Of a stretch of DNA of 64,000 nucleotides, positions 49,076 to 58,885 are shown one piece after another. The translations under genes were made by a program, and so were the position numbers. The first letter of the stretch is position 1, and each line of letters starts with the position of its first letter. This stretch comes from Gluconacetobacter azotocaptans (GTDB lineage Bacteria > Pseudomonadota > Alphaproteobacteria > Acetobacterales > Acetobacteraceae). Below the pieces are notes generated by a model. It was not told the origin of the DNA. It did not search any database and saw nothing but the letters and a program-made list of their open reading frames with translations. The stretch covers positions 310,001-374,000 of the forward strand of contig NZ_JABEQF010000004.1 of assembly GCF_014174355.1 (NCBI RefSeq). Reading direction: 5' to 3'.

Positions 49076-49840
49076 GTGGTTGAATGGACGGCACAGAATA
49101 AGCACGAAAGCGACGGGCCGGCGCCGTCCGGACAGCTTGTCCTGCCGTTCGCGCACGCCCGGCGCTTCACCCGCGCCGATTTCGTGGCGGCGCCGTCCAA
49201 CGGCACCGCCCGGGCCTGGCTGCTGGGCGAAACCGGATGGCCGGAACACCGGCTGGCGCTGTGGGGGGCGGCCGGCACCGGCAAGACCCATCTGCTGGAG
49301 ATCTGGGCCCATGAGCGCGGCGCCGTGCTGCTGGCCGGGCGCGACGTGTGCGAAGCGACCGTGGGGCGCCTGTTCGGCGGCGACATCCAGCCGCCTGTCA
49401 GGGCCGTCGCCGTGGATGACGCGGACCGATATGCCGACCGGCGGGCCATGCTGCATCTTCTGAACGGCGCGCGCGAACATGCCGTGCCCGTGGCCCTGGC
49501 GGCCCGCCTGTCGCCCGCGCGGTGGGGGGTGGAACTGCCCGACCTGGCCAGCCGCCTGCGCGCGACCATGGCGGTCGAGGTTCGCCAGCCCGAGGATTCG
49601 CTGTTGCGGATCCTGCTGCTGCGCCATCTGGCGGAACGCCAGATCGTCGTCAGCCAGCCGGTGACCGACTGGCTGCTGCGGCGCCTGCCACGGACGGCGT
49701 CCTCGGTGCGCGAGGCCGCAATTCGCCTGGATCACGCGGGCCTGGTGTCGGGCAGGGGCGTGACGCGCGCCATTGCGATGACCGTGCTGCGGGACATGCT
49801 GGCCCACGACGCGGGACCGGGCGTCACCGTGGCGGACTGA
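49076..49840 (+). CDS. hdaA: HdaA-like DnaA-related regulator of replication initiation
   Basis: A 254-residue protein with a DnaA-type AAA+ domain: '[19 protein letters not shown]' holds Walker A, 'VAVDDADR' Walker B and '[14 protein letters not shown]' the sensor region. '[13 protein letters not shown]' near the N-terminus has the clamp-binding QLxLPF motif. There is no C-terminal DnaA DNA-binding domain. In Caulobacter HdaA stimulates ATP hydrolysis by DnaA after replication starts. The start is GTG at 49076. Its place before ppk is typical. Confidence 0.88.
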   Translation: MVEWTAQNKHESDGPAPSGQLVLPFAHARRFTRADFVAAPSNGTARAWLLGETGWPEHRLALWGAAGTGKTHLLEIWAHERGAVLLAGRDVCEATVGRLFGGDIQPPVRAVAVDDADRYADRRAMLHLLNGAREHAVPVALAARLSPARWGVELPDLASRLRATMAVEVRQPEDSLLRILLLRHLAERQIVVSQPVTDWLLRRLPRTASSVREAAIRLDHAGLVSGRGVTRAIAMTVLRDMLAHDAGPGVTVAD

Positions 49841-49884
49841 CCTATATTCTTCATCATGCGCCGCGTTGGCAATGCCGGCGGTTC

Positions 49885-52206
49885 ATGCCTAAATTTGGCA
49901 AAAGCACGGCAGATCCGGGGCAGGAGACACGATTGACAAAACCGACGGGGAAACCCCAAGCGCGGTCGTCGGCGGGGCGCACCGTCCGCAAACGGGCGAC
50001 GCCATCGCCGGACCGGCGCCGGATTGCCACGAACGGCACGACCCCGCCGCCACCCATCGACATCCATTCCCCCGCGCGGTTCATCAATCGCGAACTGTCA
50101 TGGCTGGATTTCAACCAGCGCGTGGTCGAGGAGGCCGACAATCCCCGTAATCCGCTGCTGGAGCGCCTGCGCTTCCTGTCGATCAGCGCCGGCAATCTTG
50201 ACGAATTCTATTCCGTCCGCGTGGCCGGCCTGGTCGGACAGGTGCGCGAGGGTCTGGTCGCCAGTTCGCCCGACGGCCTGACGCCCGCCCAGCAGATGGC
50301 GGCGGTGCGCGCACGTACCGCCCGGCTGCTGCGCGAACAGCAGCGGATCTGGAAGGATCTGCGTGCGAGCCTGGCCGAGGCCGGAATCGTGCTGTGCGAT
50401 GTGGACAGCATGAGCGATGCCGATCGCGAGTGGCTTGATACCTGTTTCATGGACCGGGTCTTTCCGGTGCTGACGCCGCTGGCCATAGATCCGGCCCATC
50501 CGCTGCCCTTCATCCCCCACATGGGGCTGGCGCTGTCGATGCGGTTGATGAACGCGGAAACCGGCCGCTTCGTCATGAGCGCGATGATCCTGCTGCCGGC
50601 GCAGATCGAACGTTTCATCCGCCTGCCGGCGTCGCTGTCGCCCCCCGGGGTCGCGCGGTTCATCGTGCTGGAAAAGCTGATCGCGCTATGCATCGGACGG
50701 CTGTTCCCGGGCCTGAAGGCCGGGGAGTGGGGCGTCCTGCGGGTGATCCGCGACACGGACGTGGAATTCGAGGACGAGGCCGAGGACCTGGTCCGGTCCT
50801 ACGAAACCGCCCTGAAGCGTCGGCGGCGGGGTGTCGTCATTCATCTGGACATCGATTCCCGGATGCCGGCCGACCTGGGCCAGGCGGTCGCCGCCGACTT
50901 GGACGTGCCGCCCGACGAGGTGGAGATCCAGCCGGGGCTGATCGGCGTGGTCGACCTGAAGCAGCTGATCGGCGATGACCGGCCGGATCTGCTGTTCCCC
51001 CCGTACACGCCGCGCTTTCCCGAGCGGATCATCGATTTCGGGGGGGATTGCTTCGCCGCCATCCGGGCGAAGGACATGATCGTCCATCATCCGTTCGAAA
51101 GCTTCGACGTCGTCGTCCAGTTCCTGCGCCAGGCGGCGCTGGACCCGGCGGTGGTCGCGATCAAGCAGACGCTGTACCGCACCTCGCGCGACAGCCCCAT
51201 CGTCAAGGCCCTGATCGAGGCGGCGGAGGCCGGCAAATCGGTCACCGCCATGGTGGAACTGCGCGCCCGTTTCGACGAGGAAGCGAACATCCGCCTGGCC
51301 CGCGCGCTGGAGGCCGCGGGCGTGCAGGTCGTGTTCGGGTTCGCCGATCTGAAGACCCATGCCAAGCTCAGCCTGGTCGTGCGACGCGAGGGCGGGTCCC
51401 TGCGGTCCTATGCCCATTTCGGAACCGGAAATTATCATCCGATTACCGCGCGGATCTATACCGACCTGTCGTTCTTCACCTGCGACCCCGAACTGGCCCG
51501 GGATTCCGCCCGCCTGTTCAATTACATGACGGGCTACGCGCTTCCCACGCGGATGGAGGCCATCGCCTTCTCGCCCGTCACCATCCGCCGGACGTTGGAA
51601 GATCTGATCCAGCAGGAAATCGACCACGTCCGCGCCGGGCGGCCGGGCCAGATCTGGCTGAAGATGAATTCCCTGGTCGATCCGGACCTGATCGACCGGC
51701 TGTATCGGGCCTCCTGCGCCGGGGTGCGGATCATGGGCATCGTGCGCGGCATCTGCTGCCTGCGCCCCGGCGTGCCGGGCCTGTCGGAAAATATCCGCAT
51801 CAAATCCATCGTCGGGCGGTTCCTGGAACATGCCCGGGTGTTCGCCTTCGGCGACGGCCACCGCCTGCCGTCGCGCCATGCCAAGCTGTATATTTCCTCG
51901 GCCGACTGGATGGTGCGGAACATGGACTGGCGGGTTGAAAGCATGGTGCCCATGCGCGACCCGACGGTGCATGCCCAGGTTCTGGACCAGATCATGGTGA
52001 CGGACCTGAAAGATAATCTGCAGTCGTGGATCCTGCAGCAAAACGGTGTATGGAGACGGCTGGAACCGGGTGCGAAACCATTTTCCGCCCATGATTATTT
52101 CATGACCAATCCGTCCCTGTCGGGCCGGGGTCTGGCCGCCCAGGACACCGCCATCCGCGTCAGCACCCCGATGCCCCGCCATCAGGACCGCATTCTCGAT
52201 GATTGA
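49885..52206 (+). CDS. ppk: Polyphosphate kinase 1
   Basis: A 773-residue enzyme that makes polyphosphate from ATP. '[19 protein letters not shown]' marks the N-domain, '[16 protein letters not shown]' the catalytic domain, and the phospho-accepting His518 lies in FGTGNYHP; a second conserved His is in '[11 protein letters not shown]'. The first 60 residues are basic and low in complexity, so the true start could be a little further in; the ATG at 49885 is the best available. The ppx gene follows. Confidence 0.96.
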   Translation: MPKFGKSTADPGQETRLTKPTGKPQARSSAGRTVRKRATPSPDRRRIATNGTTPPPPIDIHSPARFINRELSWLDFNQRVVEEADNPRNPLLERLRFLSISAGNLDEFYSVRVAGLVGQVREGLVASSPDGLTPAQQMAAVRARTARLLREQQRIWKDLRASLAEAGIVLCDVDSMSDADREWLDTCFMDRVFPVLTPLAIDPAHPLPFIPHMGLALSMRLMNAETGRFVMSAMILLPAQIERFIRLPASLSPPGVARFIVLEKLIALCIGRLFPGLKAGEWGVLRVIRDTDVEFEDEAEDLVRSYETALKRRRRGVVIHLDIDSRMPADLGQAVAADLDVPPDEVEIQPGLIGVVDLKQLIGDDRPDLLFPPYTPRFPERIIDFGGDCFAAIRAKDMIVHHPFESFDVVVQFLRQAALDPAVVAIKQTLYRTSRDSPIVKALIEAAEAGKSVTAMVELRARFDEEANIRLARALEAAGVQVVFGFADLKTHAKLSLVVRREGGSLRSYAHFGTGNYHPITARIYTDLSFFTCDPELARDSARLFNYMTGYALPTRMEAIAFSPVTIRRTLEDLIQQEIDHVRAGRPGQIWLKMNSLVDPDLIDRLYRASCAGVRIMGIVRGICCLRPGVPGLSENIRIKSIVGRFLEHARVFAFGDGHRLPSRHAKLYISSADWMVRNMDWRVESMVPMRDPTVHAQVLDQIMVTDLKDNLQSWILQQNGVWRRLEPGAKPFSAHDYFMTNPSLSGRGLAAQDTAIRVSTPMPRHQDRILDD

Positions 52207-52248
52207 GGAGGTCGCCATGACGCAGCTACCGACCTGGCGCGGGGTCCG

Positions 52249-53739
52249 ATGACTGTCGCGCCGCATCGCCGTTCGGCCGTCGTCGATCTGGGCTCGAACT
52301 CCGTGCGTCTGGTGGTGTTCGACGGGATTTCACGCAACCCGATCTCCATCTTCAATGAGAAATCGGTCCTGCGGCTGGGGCGGGGGCTGAATACCACCGG
52401 CCGCCTGAACGAGGAGGGCGTCGGCATGGCGATGGAGGTCATGGACCGTTTCCACGCCATCGCCCGCGGCATGGACGCCGACCCGTTCGAGATTCTTGCC
52501 ACGGCGGCGGTACGCGATGCCTCGAACGGTCCGGAATTTGTCGCCGCCCTGCGCGCGCGCATGCCGGGCGTGCCCATCCGCATCCTGTCGGGTGAGGAGG
52601 AAGCCGATTATTCCGCCACCGGTGTGCTGTGCGGCCTGCCCGAGGCCGATGGCCTGGTTGCGGATATCGGCGGCGGATCGCTGGAACTGATCCAGCTGTC
52701 CGGCGGCCAGAAACGGGATGCCTGCACCCTGCGCCTGGGTGTTATCCGCCTGAGCGACCGGTCCGGGGGGGATCTGCAGAAGGCGCGCAGTATCGCCGAT
52801 GCCGACATCGCACAGGTCGGGTGGCTGGACGCCGTGCGCGGCCGGCCGCTTTACCTGGTGGGGGGGGCGTTCCGGGCGCTGGCGCGGTTGCAGATCGCGC
52901 GGACGAACTATCCGCTCAATATCGTCCATCTGTATACGCTGGGCGAGGACGACGCGCGCGAGATGGGCGACTGGATCGCCGGGTCGTCGCGCCGGGCCCT
53001 GGAACGCCTGCCCGGCGCGCCGCGCAAGCGTCTCGAGGACGTGCCCTTCGCCGCGACCGTGCTGCGCCGCCTGATGCGCCGGGTCCAGCCGAGCAGCCTG
53101 GTGTTCTGCGTCGACGGCCTGCGCGAGGGCTGGTACATGCGTCGCGTCGCCGCATCGGTGGGCGGAATAGACCCGCAGGAAGCAGTCGCGCAGGAGATGT
53201 GTGCCCGTCTGGGACGCAGTGCCACGCTGCCCGACCGGCTGATGCACTGGACGGCCCCGCTGTTTCCCGACGAGGCGCAGGTCGAGCGGCGCCTGCGGCG
53301 CGCGGCATGCCTGATGTCCGACATCGGGTCGTACGACCATCCGGAATACCGGGCCGAGCAGACCTATCTGCGCGTTCTGCGAATGCAGGGGGTGGGCTTC
53401 GACCACCCCGCGCGCGCGTTCGTGGCGCTGACGCTCGCCATCCGGTACGAGGCCGAACTGGGGCAGGATTTCCTGCACCCGTCGCGGCAGTTGCTGACCG
53501 ATGTCCAGTTCCGCCATGCCGTCATACTGGGCCTGGCGCTGCGCCTGGCCTACACCGTCTGCGGCGGCACCGAGGAGCTTCTGGACGGGACGGGAATCGG
53601 GATCACGGATCAGGGGCTGGCGCTGCACCTGACGGCGGGGCGCACCGCGGTGCGCGGCGAAAGCGTTCGCCGTCGCCTCGACCGGCTGGGCGACATGCTG
53701 TCCATCCCTGCGCGTATCGTCGAAGGCGGGGCGGCATGA
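52249..53739 (+). CDS. ppx: Exopolyphosphatase (Ppx/GppA family)
   Basis: A 496-residue phosphatase of the actin-like ATPase fold. 'VVDLGSNSVRLVVFDG' and 'VADIGGGSLELIQL' bind phosphate and metal; 'ILSGEEEADYSATGVL' carries the catalytic Glu. It degrades polyphosphate or pppGpp. It lies 42 bases after ppk, so synthesis and breakdown of polyphosphate are set in one operon. Its stop overlaps the next ATG. Confidence 0.94.
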   Translation: MTVAPHRRSAVVDLGSNSVRLVVFDGISRNPISIFNEKSVLRLGRGLNTTGRLNEEGVGMAMEVMDRFHAIARGMDADPFEILATAAVRDASNGPEFVAALRARMPGVPIRILSGEEEADYSATGVLCGLPEADGLVADIGGGSLELIQLSGGQKRDACTLRLGVIRLSDRSGGDLQKARSIADADIAQVGWLDAVRGRPLYLVGGAFRALARLQIARTNYPLNIVHLYTLGEDDAREMGDWIAGSSRRALERLPGAPRKRLEDVPFAATVLRRLMRRVQPSSLVFCVDGLREGWYMRRVAASVGGIDPQEAVAQEMCARLGRSATLPDRLMHWTAPLFPDEAQVERRLRRAACLMSDIGSYDHPEYRAEQTYLRVLRMQGVGFDHPARAFVALTLAIRYEAELGQDFLHPSRQLLTDVQFRHAVILGLALRLAYTVCGGTEELLDGTGIGITDQGLALHLTAGRTAVRGESVRRRLDRLGDMLSIPARIVEGGAA

Positions 53740-54548
53740 GGCGTGTCCTGCTGGCGATCTGCGTGCCGGGCCTTCTGGCGGCGGGGGTCCTGCTGACGGT
53801 GGCGCGGGCGAACGGCCCCCATAAGGCCGGGGAAAACCCGAACGTCCTGTGGACCATCGTGCACGATCGCTGTGTGCCCAATCAAATGGGGGAGGACACG
53901 CCCACCCCCTGCGCCGTGGTCGATATCGACCGGGGCTATGCGGTGCTGAAGGACAAGACCGGCCGCGCCCAGTACCTGGTGATTCCCACCGCTCGCGTCA
54001 CCGGAATCGAAGACCGCACCCTGCTGGCACAGGACGCGCCCGATTATTTTGGGGCGGCGTGGCGTCAGATCGACCGGTCGCTGGCCCGCCTGGGCCACAC
54101 CATGCCGCGCGAGACGATGGCGCTGGCGATCAATTCGAAATTCGGCCGGTCGCAGAACCAGCTTCATATCCATATCGACTGCCTGGCCCCGAACATCCGG
54201 GTGGCGCTGCACTGGGCGCGGCCGAAGATCGGTTCGGGATGGACGCCACTGCTGCTGGACGGACATGTCTATCGTGCCACGCGGATCGACGGGGACACGC
54301 TGGACGGGGCCTATCCGTTCCGCCGTCTGGCCGCTTCGCTGGCCGATCCGGCACGTGAGATGGACGAACATACGCTGGTGGTGGTCGGGACGGTCTGGCC
54401 CAACGGCCGCCCCGGCTTCATCCTGCTGGACGATGTGGTCAAGCCGTTGTCCGGGGACCGCGCGTCGGGCGAGGAACTGGAGGACCACTCCTGCCATATC
54501 GCGGCGTTCGAACCGGGTCGTCCGATCCATCCCTACGACCGTCTGTAG
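53736..54548 (+). CDS. CDP-diacylglycerol pyrophosphatase-like protein
   Basis: A 270-residue protein with an N-terminal signal anchor (about 4-24). It matches the Cdh family: 'LWTIVHDRCVPNQ', 'LVIPTARVTGIED' and the HIT-like 'NQLHIHIDC' with His144 and His146. Cdh splits CDP-diacylglycerol into phosphatidate and CMP at the membrane. The ATG overlaps the ppx stop as ATGA. It converges on the NCS1 permease gene with only six bases between them. Confidence 0.88.
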   Translation: MRRVLLAICVPGLLAAGVLLTVARANGPHKAGENPNVLWTIVHDRCVPNQMGEDTPTPCAVVDIDRGYAVLKDKTGRAQYLVIPTARVTGIEDRTLLAQDAPDYFGAAWRQIDRSLARLGHTMPRETMALAINSKFGRSQNQLHIHIDCLAPNIRVALHWARPKIGSGWTPLLLDGHVYRATRIDGDTLDGAYPFRRLAASLADPAREMDEHTLVVVGTVWPNGRPGFILLDDVVKPLSGDRASGEELEDHSCHIAAFEPGRPIHPYDRL

Positions 54549-54554
54549 GGCCGT

Positions 54555-56045
54555 TCATGACGCGGCGTTCGACAGGGGCGACGCGTCTTCGGTTCCATCC
54601 CACATGTCCTGGCTCTGCCGGCGGGACAGGGCCAGGTACACGCCGCCACCGATTGCCACGCCGATGAACCAGGAGACGGCATTCAGCTCCTCCAGCCCCG
54701 GCACGATATGGCCGATGGAGGCCACGCCGCCGCCTGCGGCAAACGCGACCAGGGCCGGGGGATTCCAGCCTTTCCGGCCGGCATAGCGTCCATCGAGGCG
54801 ATAGAGCGCCCCGACGTCCAGGGTCTGTTTCCGCACGATGTAGAAATCGGCCAGCATGATGCCGGTCACCGGGCCGAGCATGCCGCCGATCAGGTCGAGG
54901 ACGCGATAGATGCTTTCCGCCTGGTTGAACCACAGCCAGGGCATGAAGAAGACGCCCAGTACCAGCACCAGCCGTGCCGCGCGGTGGAAATCCAGCCGGC
55001 GCGGCATCAGGTTCACCAGGTCGTACGACGCCGGCATGATGTTGGCCACGACATTGACCGACAGCGTCGCCAGCACCAGCGTCGCCCCACCCAGGACCGT
55101 GACTACGGGGTAGTTCAGCGCCAGCAGCAGATCGACCGGATTCCAGATCGGATGTCCGAACAGGATGATGGTGGCCGACGTAGTGATGATCCCCATCGGG
55201 GTGAACACCAGCGCCGTGACCGGCAAACCGATGGCCTGCCCGATCACCTGGTCGCGTTCCGACTTCACGAAGCGCGACAGGTCGGGAATATTGACGGCGA
55301 ACGTCGCCCACAGCCCGATCATCCCGGTGACGCCCATTGCGAAGGTGGACCAGAAGGCCATCCCGTGCAGGCGCGACGGCTGGGCGAACAGCGGGCCCAG
55401 CCCATGGCCGACATGCAGGCCCCACATCGTGGCCAGCAGCCCCACGAAGATGACCAGCGGGCCCGCCACCAGTTCGAAATTGCGGATGCGGTGCACCCCG
55501 TGGCTGACGATCCAGGCATGCAGGGCCCAGACGATGGCCATCGCCAGCCAGGTTCGGGCCTGCATGCCCAGGAACGACGTCGTCATGCCCGCCCAGGCGC
55601 CGCTGAGCGTCGACATCACGGCATCCACGGCCTGTGCCGCGGCATAGGCCTGCACCGAAAACCAGAACACCGCGCAGAACCCCCGCAGCACGACCGGGAT
55701 CTGTGCGCCGTAGGGGCCGAACGCCGAACGGATCAGGACGCAGAACGGAACGCCGTACTTCGTGCCCGCGCGGGCATTGAACCACATGGCGACGAACAGG
55801 ACGGCGTAGGCGACCGCGACAATTTCCAGGCATTCCCAGGCCGAGAACCCCAGGGCCATCAATCCCGACGCGGCTTCATAGACCACGATATTGTGGACCA
55901 TGCCCATCCAGACCGTCGCCATGTTGACCCAACTCCAGTCCCGCTGTGCGACGGGAACAGGTGCGAGGTCGGCGTTGTACAGGGCGGCATCGCAGCCGGG
56001 CGGCAGATCGGGGGATGTGTCGGCGGTTACGGGCGCTGCTGTCAT
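54555..56045 (-). CDS. NCS1 family nucleobase:cation symporter
   Basis: A 496-residue transporter with twelve predicted helices. 'DWSWVNMATVWMGMVHN' (40-56) and 'FSVQAYAAAQAVDAVM' are typical NCS1 motifs (Mhp1/PucI-like), and the late 'GGMLGPVTGIMLADFYIVRKQTLDV' is the family's C-terminal mark. Members carry uracil, hydantoin, allantoin or cytosine. Given the genes upstream, uracil, thymine or a dihydropyrimidine is the likely cargo. It is the last gene of the pyrimidine locus on this strand. Confidence 0.9.
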   Translation of the reverse strand: MTAAPVTADTSPDLPPGCDAALYNADLAPVPVAQRDWSWVNMATVWMGMVHNIVVYEAASGLMALGFSAWECLEIVAVAYAVLFVAMWFNARAGTKYGVPFCVLIRSAFGPYGAQIPVVLRGFCAVFWFSVQAYAAAQAVDAVMSTLSGAWAGMTTSFLGMQARTWLAMAIVWALHAWIVSHGVHRIRNFELVAGPLVIFVGLLATMWGLHVGHGLGPLFAQPSRLHGMAFWSTFAMGVTGMIGLWATFAVNIPDLSRFVKSERDQVIGQAIGLPVTALVFTPMGIITTSATIILFGHPIWNPVDLLLALNYPVVTVLGGATLVLATLSVNVVANIMPASYDLVNLMPRRLDFHRAARLVLVLGVFFMPWLWFNQAESIYRVLDLIGGMLGPVTGIMLADFYIVRKQTLDVGALYRLDGRYAGRKGWNPPALVAFAAGGGVASIGHIVPGLEELNAVSWFIGVAIGGGVYLALSRRQSQDMWDGTEDASPLSNAAS

Positions 56046-56112
56046 GTCGGGGCCTCGGTCAAGGGCGGGGCGGCCAGGGACGGGTATTGGGAATGGGCAC
56101 TGGCCCGCGCGG

Positions 56113-57426
56113 TCATTCGACCGCGCGGATGATGTCCGACAGGGTGCCGAACAACTGGTCGATCTGCGATTTCTCGATGATCAGGGGCGGCGACACCGCA
56201 ATCACGTCGCCGGTGTAGCGGACGAGGACGCCCTGGCGGAACGCCCGGTCGAAGACCTCATACGCGCGCGCACCCACCGCGCCGGGGCGCGATTCCAGCT
56301 CGATCCCCGCGACCAGACCGATGTTGCGAATGTCGATGACATGCGGCAGGCCGCACAGGGCATGCACGGCCTCCTCGAAATACGGGGCGATGTCGCCCGC
56401 GCGCTCGAACAGATTTTCCTCGGCGTAGGTGTCCAGGGTGGCGATGGACGCGGCGCAGGCCACCGGATGGCCGGAATAGGTATAGCCGTGCGGCAGTTCG
56501 ATCCCGGTCTCGGGTCCGTTCATGAAGGCGGCATGGACATGTTCGCGCGCGATCGCGGCGCCCATCGGAATGGTGCCGTTGGTCACGCCCTTGGCGCAGG
56601 TCAGGATATCGGGCAGCACGCCGAATTTCTCGGCCGCGAAGGGGGGGCCGCCCAGGCGCCCGAAGCCGGTGATGACCTCATCGAAGATCAGCAGGATGCC
56701 GTATTTGTCGCAGATCTCGCGCAGGCGCTTCAGATAGCCGACGGGCGGCGGCAGAACGCCGGTCGATCCCGCCATGGGCTCGACCATCACGGCGGCGATC
56801 GTCGACGGGTCGTGCAGGGCGACGATCCGTTCCAGATTGTCCGCCAGTTCCGCCCCATAGGCCGGCAACCCCTTGGTAAAGGCGTTGCGCTCCATGTCCA
56901 GCGTGTGCGGCAGATGGTCCACCCCCGTCAGCAGCGATCCGTACAGCTTCCGGTTGCCGGAAATGCCGCCGACGGAAATACCGCCGAAACCCACGCCGTG
57001 ATAGCCGCGCTCGCGCCCGATCAGGCGCGTGCGCGCGGCATCGCCGCGGACGCGATGATAGGCAATGGCGATCTTCAGCGCGGTATCGGCAGCTTCGGAG
57101 CCCGAATTGCAGAAGAAGACGTGGTTCAGGTCGCCCGGCGCCAGGGCGGCGATGCGGTCGGCGGCCTCGAAGCTCAGCGGATGACCCATCTGGAAGGTCG
57201 GCGCGAAATCCAGCGTCGCGATCGTCTTCTGCACCGCCTCGGTAATGCGGGGGCGGGCATGGCCGGCGTTGACGCACCACAGGCCGGCGCAGCCGTCCAG
57301 AACCTTCCGCCCGTCCTCGGACGTGTAGTACATCCCCTCGGCCGAAACCAGCATGCGCGGGGTCTTGCGGAACTGACGATTGGCCGTGAATGGCATCCAG
57401 AACGCGTCGTGGTTGCTCTGCGACAT
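56113..57426 (-). CDS. Class III aminotransferase, probably beta-alanine:pyruvate
   Basis: A 437-residue PLP enzyme. 'FFCNSGSEAADTALKIA' (104-120), Asp249 in 'LLIFDEVITGFGRLG' and the catalytic Lys279 in 'TCAKGVTNG' define the omega-aminotransferase group. It resembles beta-alanine-pyruvate transaminases. In this locus it would take the amino group from beta-alanine (or 3-aminoisobutyrate from thymine), giving malonate semialdehyde (or methylmalonate semialdehyde). I chose ATG 57426; ATG 57438 is the alternative. Confidence 0.87.
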   Translation of the reverse strand: MSQSNHDAFWMPFTANRQFRKTPRMLVSAEGMYYTSEDGRKVLDGCAGLWCVNAGHARPRITEAVQKTIATLDFAPTFQMGHPLSFEAADRIAALAPGDLNHVFFCNSGSEAADTALKIAIAYHRVRGDAARTRLIGRERGYHGVGFGGISVGGISGNRKLYGSLLTGVDHLPHTLDMERNAFTKGLPAYGAELADNLERIVALHDPSTIAAVMVEPMAGSTGVLPPPVGYLKRLREICDKYGILLIFDEVITGFGRLGGPPFAAEKFGVLPDILTCAKGVTNGTIPMGAAIAREHVHAAFMNGPETGIELPHGYTYSGHPVACAASIATLDTYAEENLFERAGDIAPYFEEAVHALCGLPHVIDIRNIGLVAGIELESRPGAVGARAYEVFDRAFRQGVLVRYTGDVIAVSPPLIIEKSQIDQLFGTLSDIIRAVE

Positions 57427-57552
57427 CGCGCACTCCATCCCATGGATCAATGTGGGTTCGCCCGGCACAGACCATCCTGTCACGGTTCCGGAACCGTGAC
57501 GAAGATGGAACATGTGCGCAGCCGTGGACAGATGATTCTTCGAAGCCCGCGC

Positions 57553-58836
57553 TCAGGCGTCGAGGCGCGCGTCGGCATCCAGCACGGCGCGCAGCAGGAC
57601 GTTGGCGCCGGCGGCGACGTCAGCGGATTCGGCGCTTTCGGCCTCGTTGTGGCTCAGCCCCCCGGCGCAGGGGACGAAGATCATGGTCGTGGGGGTGATC
57701 CGCGCCATGTAGGCCGCGTCATGCCCGGCGCCGGACACGATATCGCGCGCGGGATAGCCGAACGAACCCGCAGTGCGGCGAACGGCGTCGATGCAGGCCG
57801 GGTCGAAATGCACGGCGGGAGAATCCCACACCCGCTCCAGGATCATCTGCACGCCGCATTCGGTGGCGATGGCCTCCGCACGGTCGCGGAAGGTAGCCTC
57901 CATCCGCTCGACCACCGCATCGTCGGGGTCGCGCAGGTCGATGGTGAAGAAGACCTCGCCCGGAACGACGTTGCGGCTGTTGGGCCGGTTTTCGATCAGC
58001 CCGACGGTGCCGACCGCGTCGGGGCCGTGGGCAAGGGCGACTTCGTTCACGGCCTCGATCATCCGGGCGGTGGCCAGCAGGGCATCGGCGCGCATCGTCA
58101 TCGGCGTACTGCCGGCATGGGAATCGCGGCCGGTCAGCGTGACCTCGTACCAGCGCATGCCCTGGACGCCGGTGACGACGCCGATGGTCTTGTTTTCGGC
58201 CTCCAGGATGGGTCCCTGTTCGATGTGCAGTTCGAAATAGGCCGCGACCGGATGCTGCCCGCAGGGCTCGGTCCCGCGATATCCGATGCCGACCAGCGCG
58301 TCCTCGAAGCGGATTCCCGCGCGGTCGGTCTTGTCCAGGGCCTCCTGCTCGGTGAACACGCCGGCGAAGACGCCCGAGGACAGCATCGCCGGGGCGAAGC
58401 GGGCGCCTTCCTCATTGGTCCAGTTGATCAGTTCGATGGGGTGCCGGGTGTCATGCCCGGTGGCGTGCAGGGCGCGCAGGACGGCCAGGCCGCCCAGGAC
58501 GCCGATGATGCCGTCGAACTTGCCGCCGGTGGGCTGGGTGTCCAGATGGCTGCCCATCGTGATCGGCGGCAGGCTGTCATCGGTGCCCGGCCGGCGGGCG
58601 AACTGGTTGCCCATGGAATCGTAGGTGACGGTGCAGCCCACGGCCTGGCACGCCGCAATGAACCAGTCGCGGACCAGCCGGTCTTCCTCCGTCAGGGTCA
58701 GGCGCCGGATCCCGCCCTTGGGCGTGCCGCCGAAACGCGCGGTTTCCAGAATGTCGTTCCACAACGCCGCCCCGTCCACGGTGACGTTGCCGCCGGCCCC
58801 TTGGCCACCTGTTCCATTCGCGCCCGTATTGCTCAT
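57553..58836 (-). CDS. pydC: M20-type amidohydrolase, probably N-carbamoyl-beta-alanine amidohydrolase
   Basis: A 427-residue dinuclear metal hydrolase of the M20/HyuC group. The metal ligands are visible: His97 (SHLDT), Asp108 (GKFDG), Glu in 'NEEGARF', His in 'FELHIEQG' and His in 'LSHNEAES'. It splits N-carbamoyl-beta-alanine into beta-alanine, CO2 and ammonia, the third step of reductive pyrimidine breakdown; allantoate or carbamoyl-amino-acid hydrolases are alternatives excluded mainly by context. I chose ATG 58836 (AGGAG upstream); ATG 58875 is possible. Confidence 0.85.
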   Translation of the reverse strand: MSNTGANGTGGQGAGGNVTVDGAALWNDILETARFGGTPKGGIRRLTLTEEDRLVRDWFIAACQAVGCTVTYDSMGNQFARRPGTDDSLPPITMGSHLDTQPTGGKFDGIIGVLGGLAVLRALHATGHDTRHPIELINWTNEEGARFAPAMLSSGVFAGVFTEQEALDKTDRAGIRFEDALVGIGYRGTEPCGQHPVAAYFELHIEQGPILEAENKTIGVVTGVQGMRWYEVTLTGRDSHAGSTPMTMRADALLATARMIEAVNEVALAHGPDAVGTVGLIENRPNSRNVVPGEVFFTIDLRDPDDAVVERMEATFRDRAEAIATECGVQMILERVWDSPAVHFDPACIDAVRRTAGSFGYPARDIVSGAGHDAAYMARITPTTMIFVPCAGGLSHNEAESAESADVAAGANVLLRAVLDADARLDA

Positions 58837-58885
58837 CGCCCTGTCGTCGCTCCTGCTGGTCGTATTTTTGTCCATGACCGCCGGG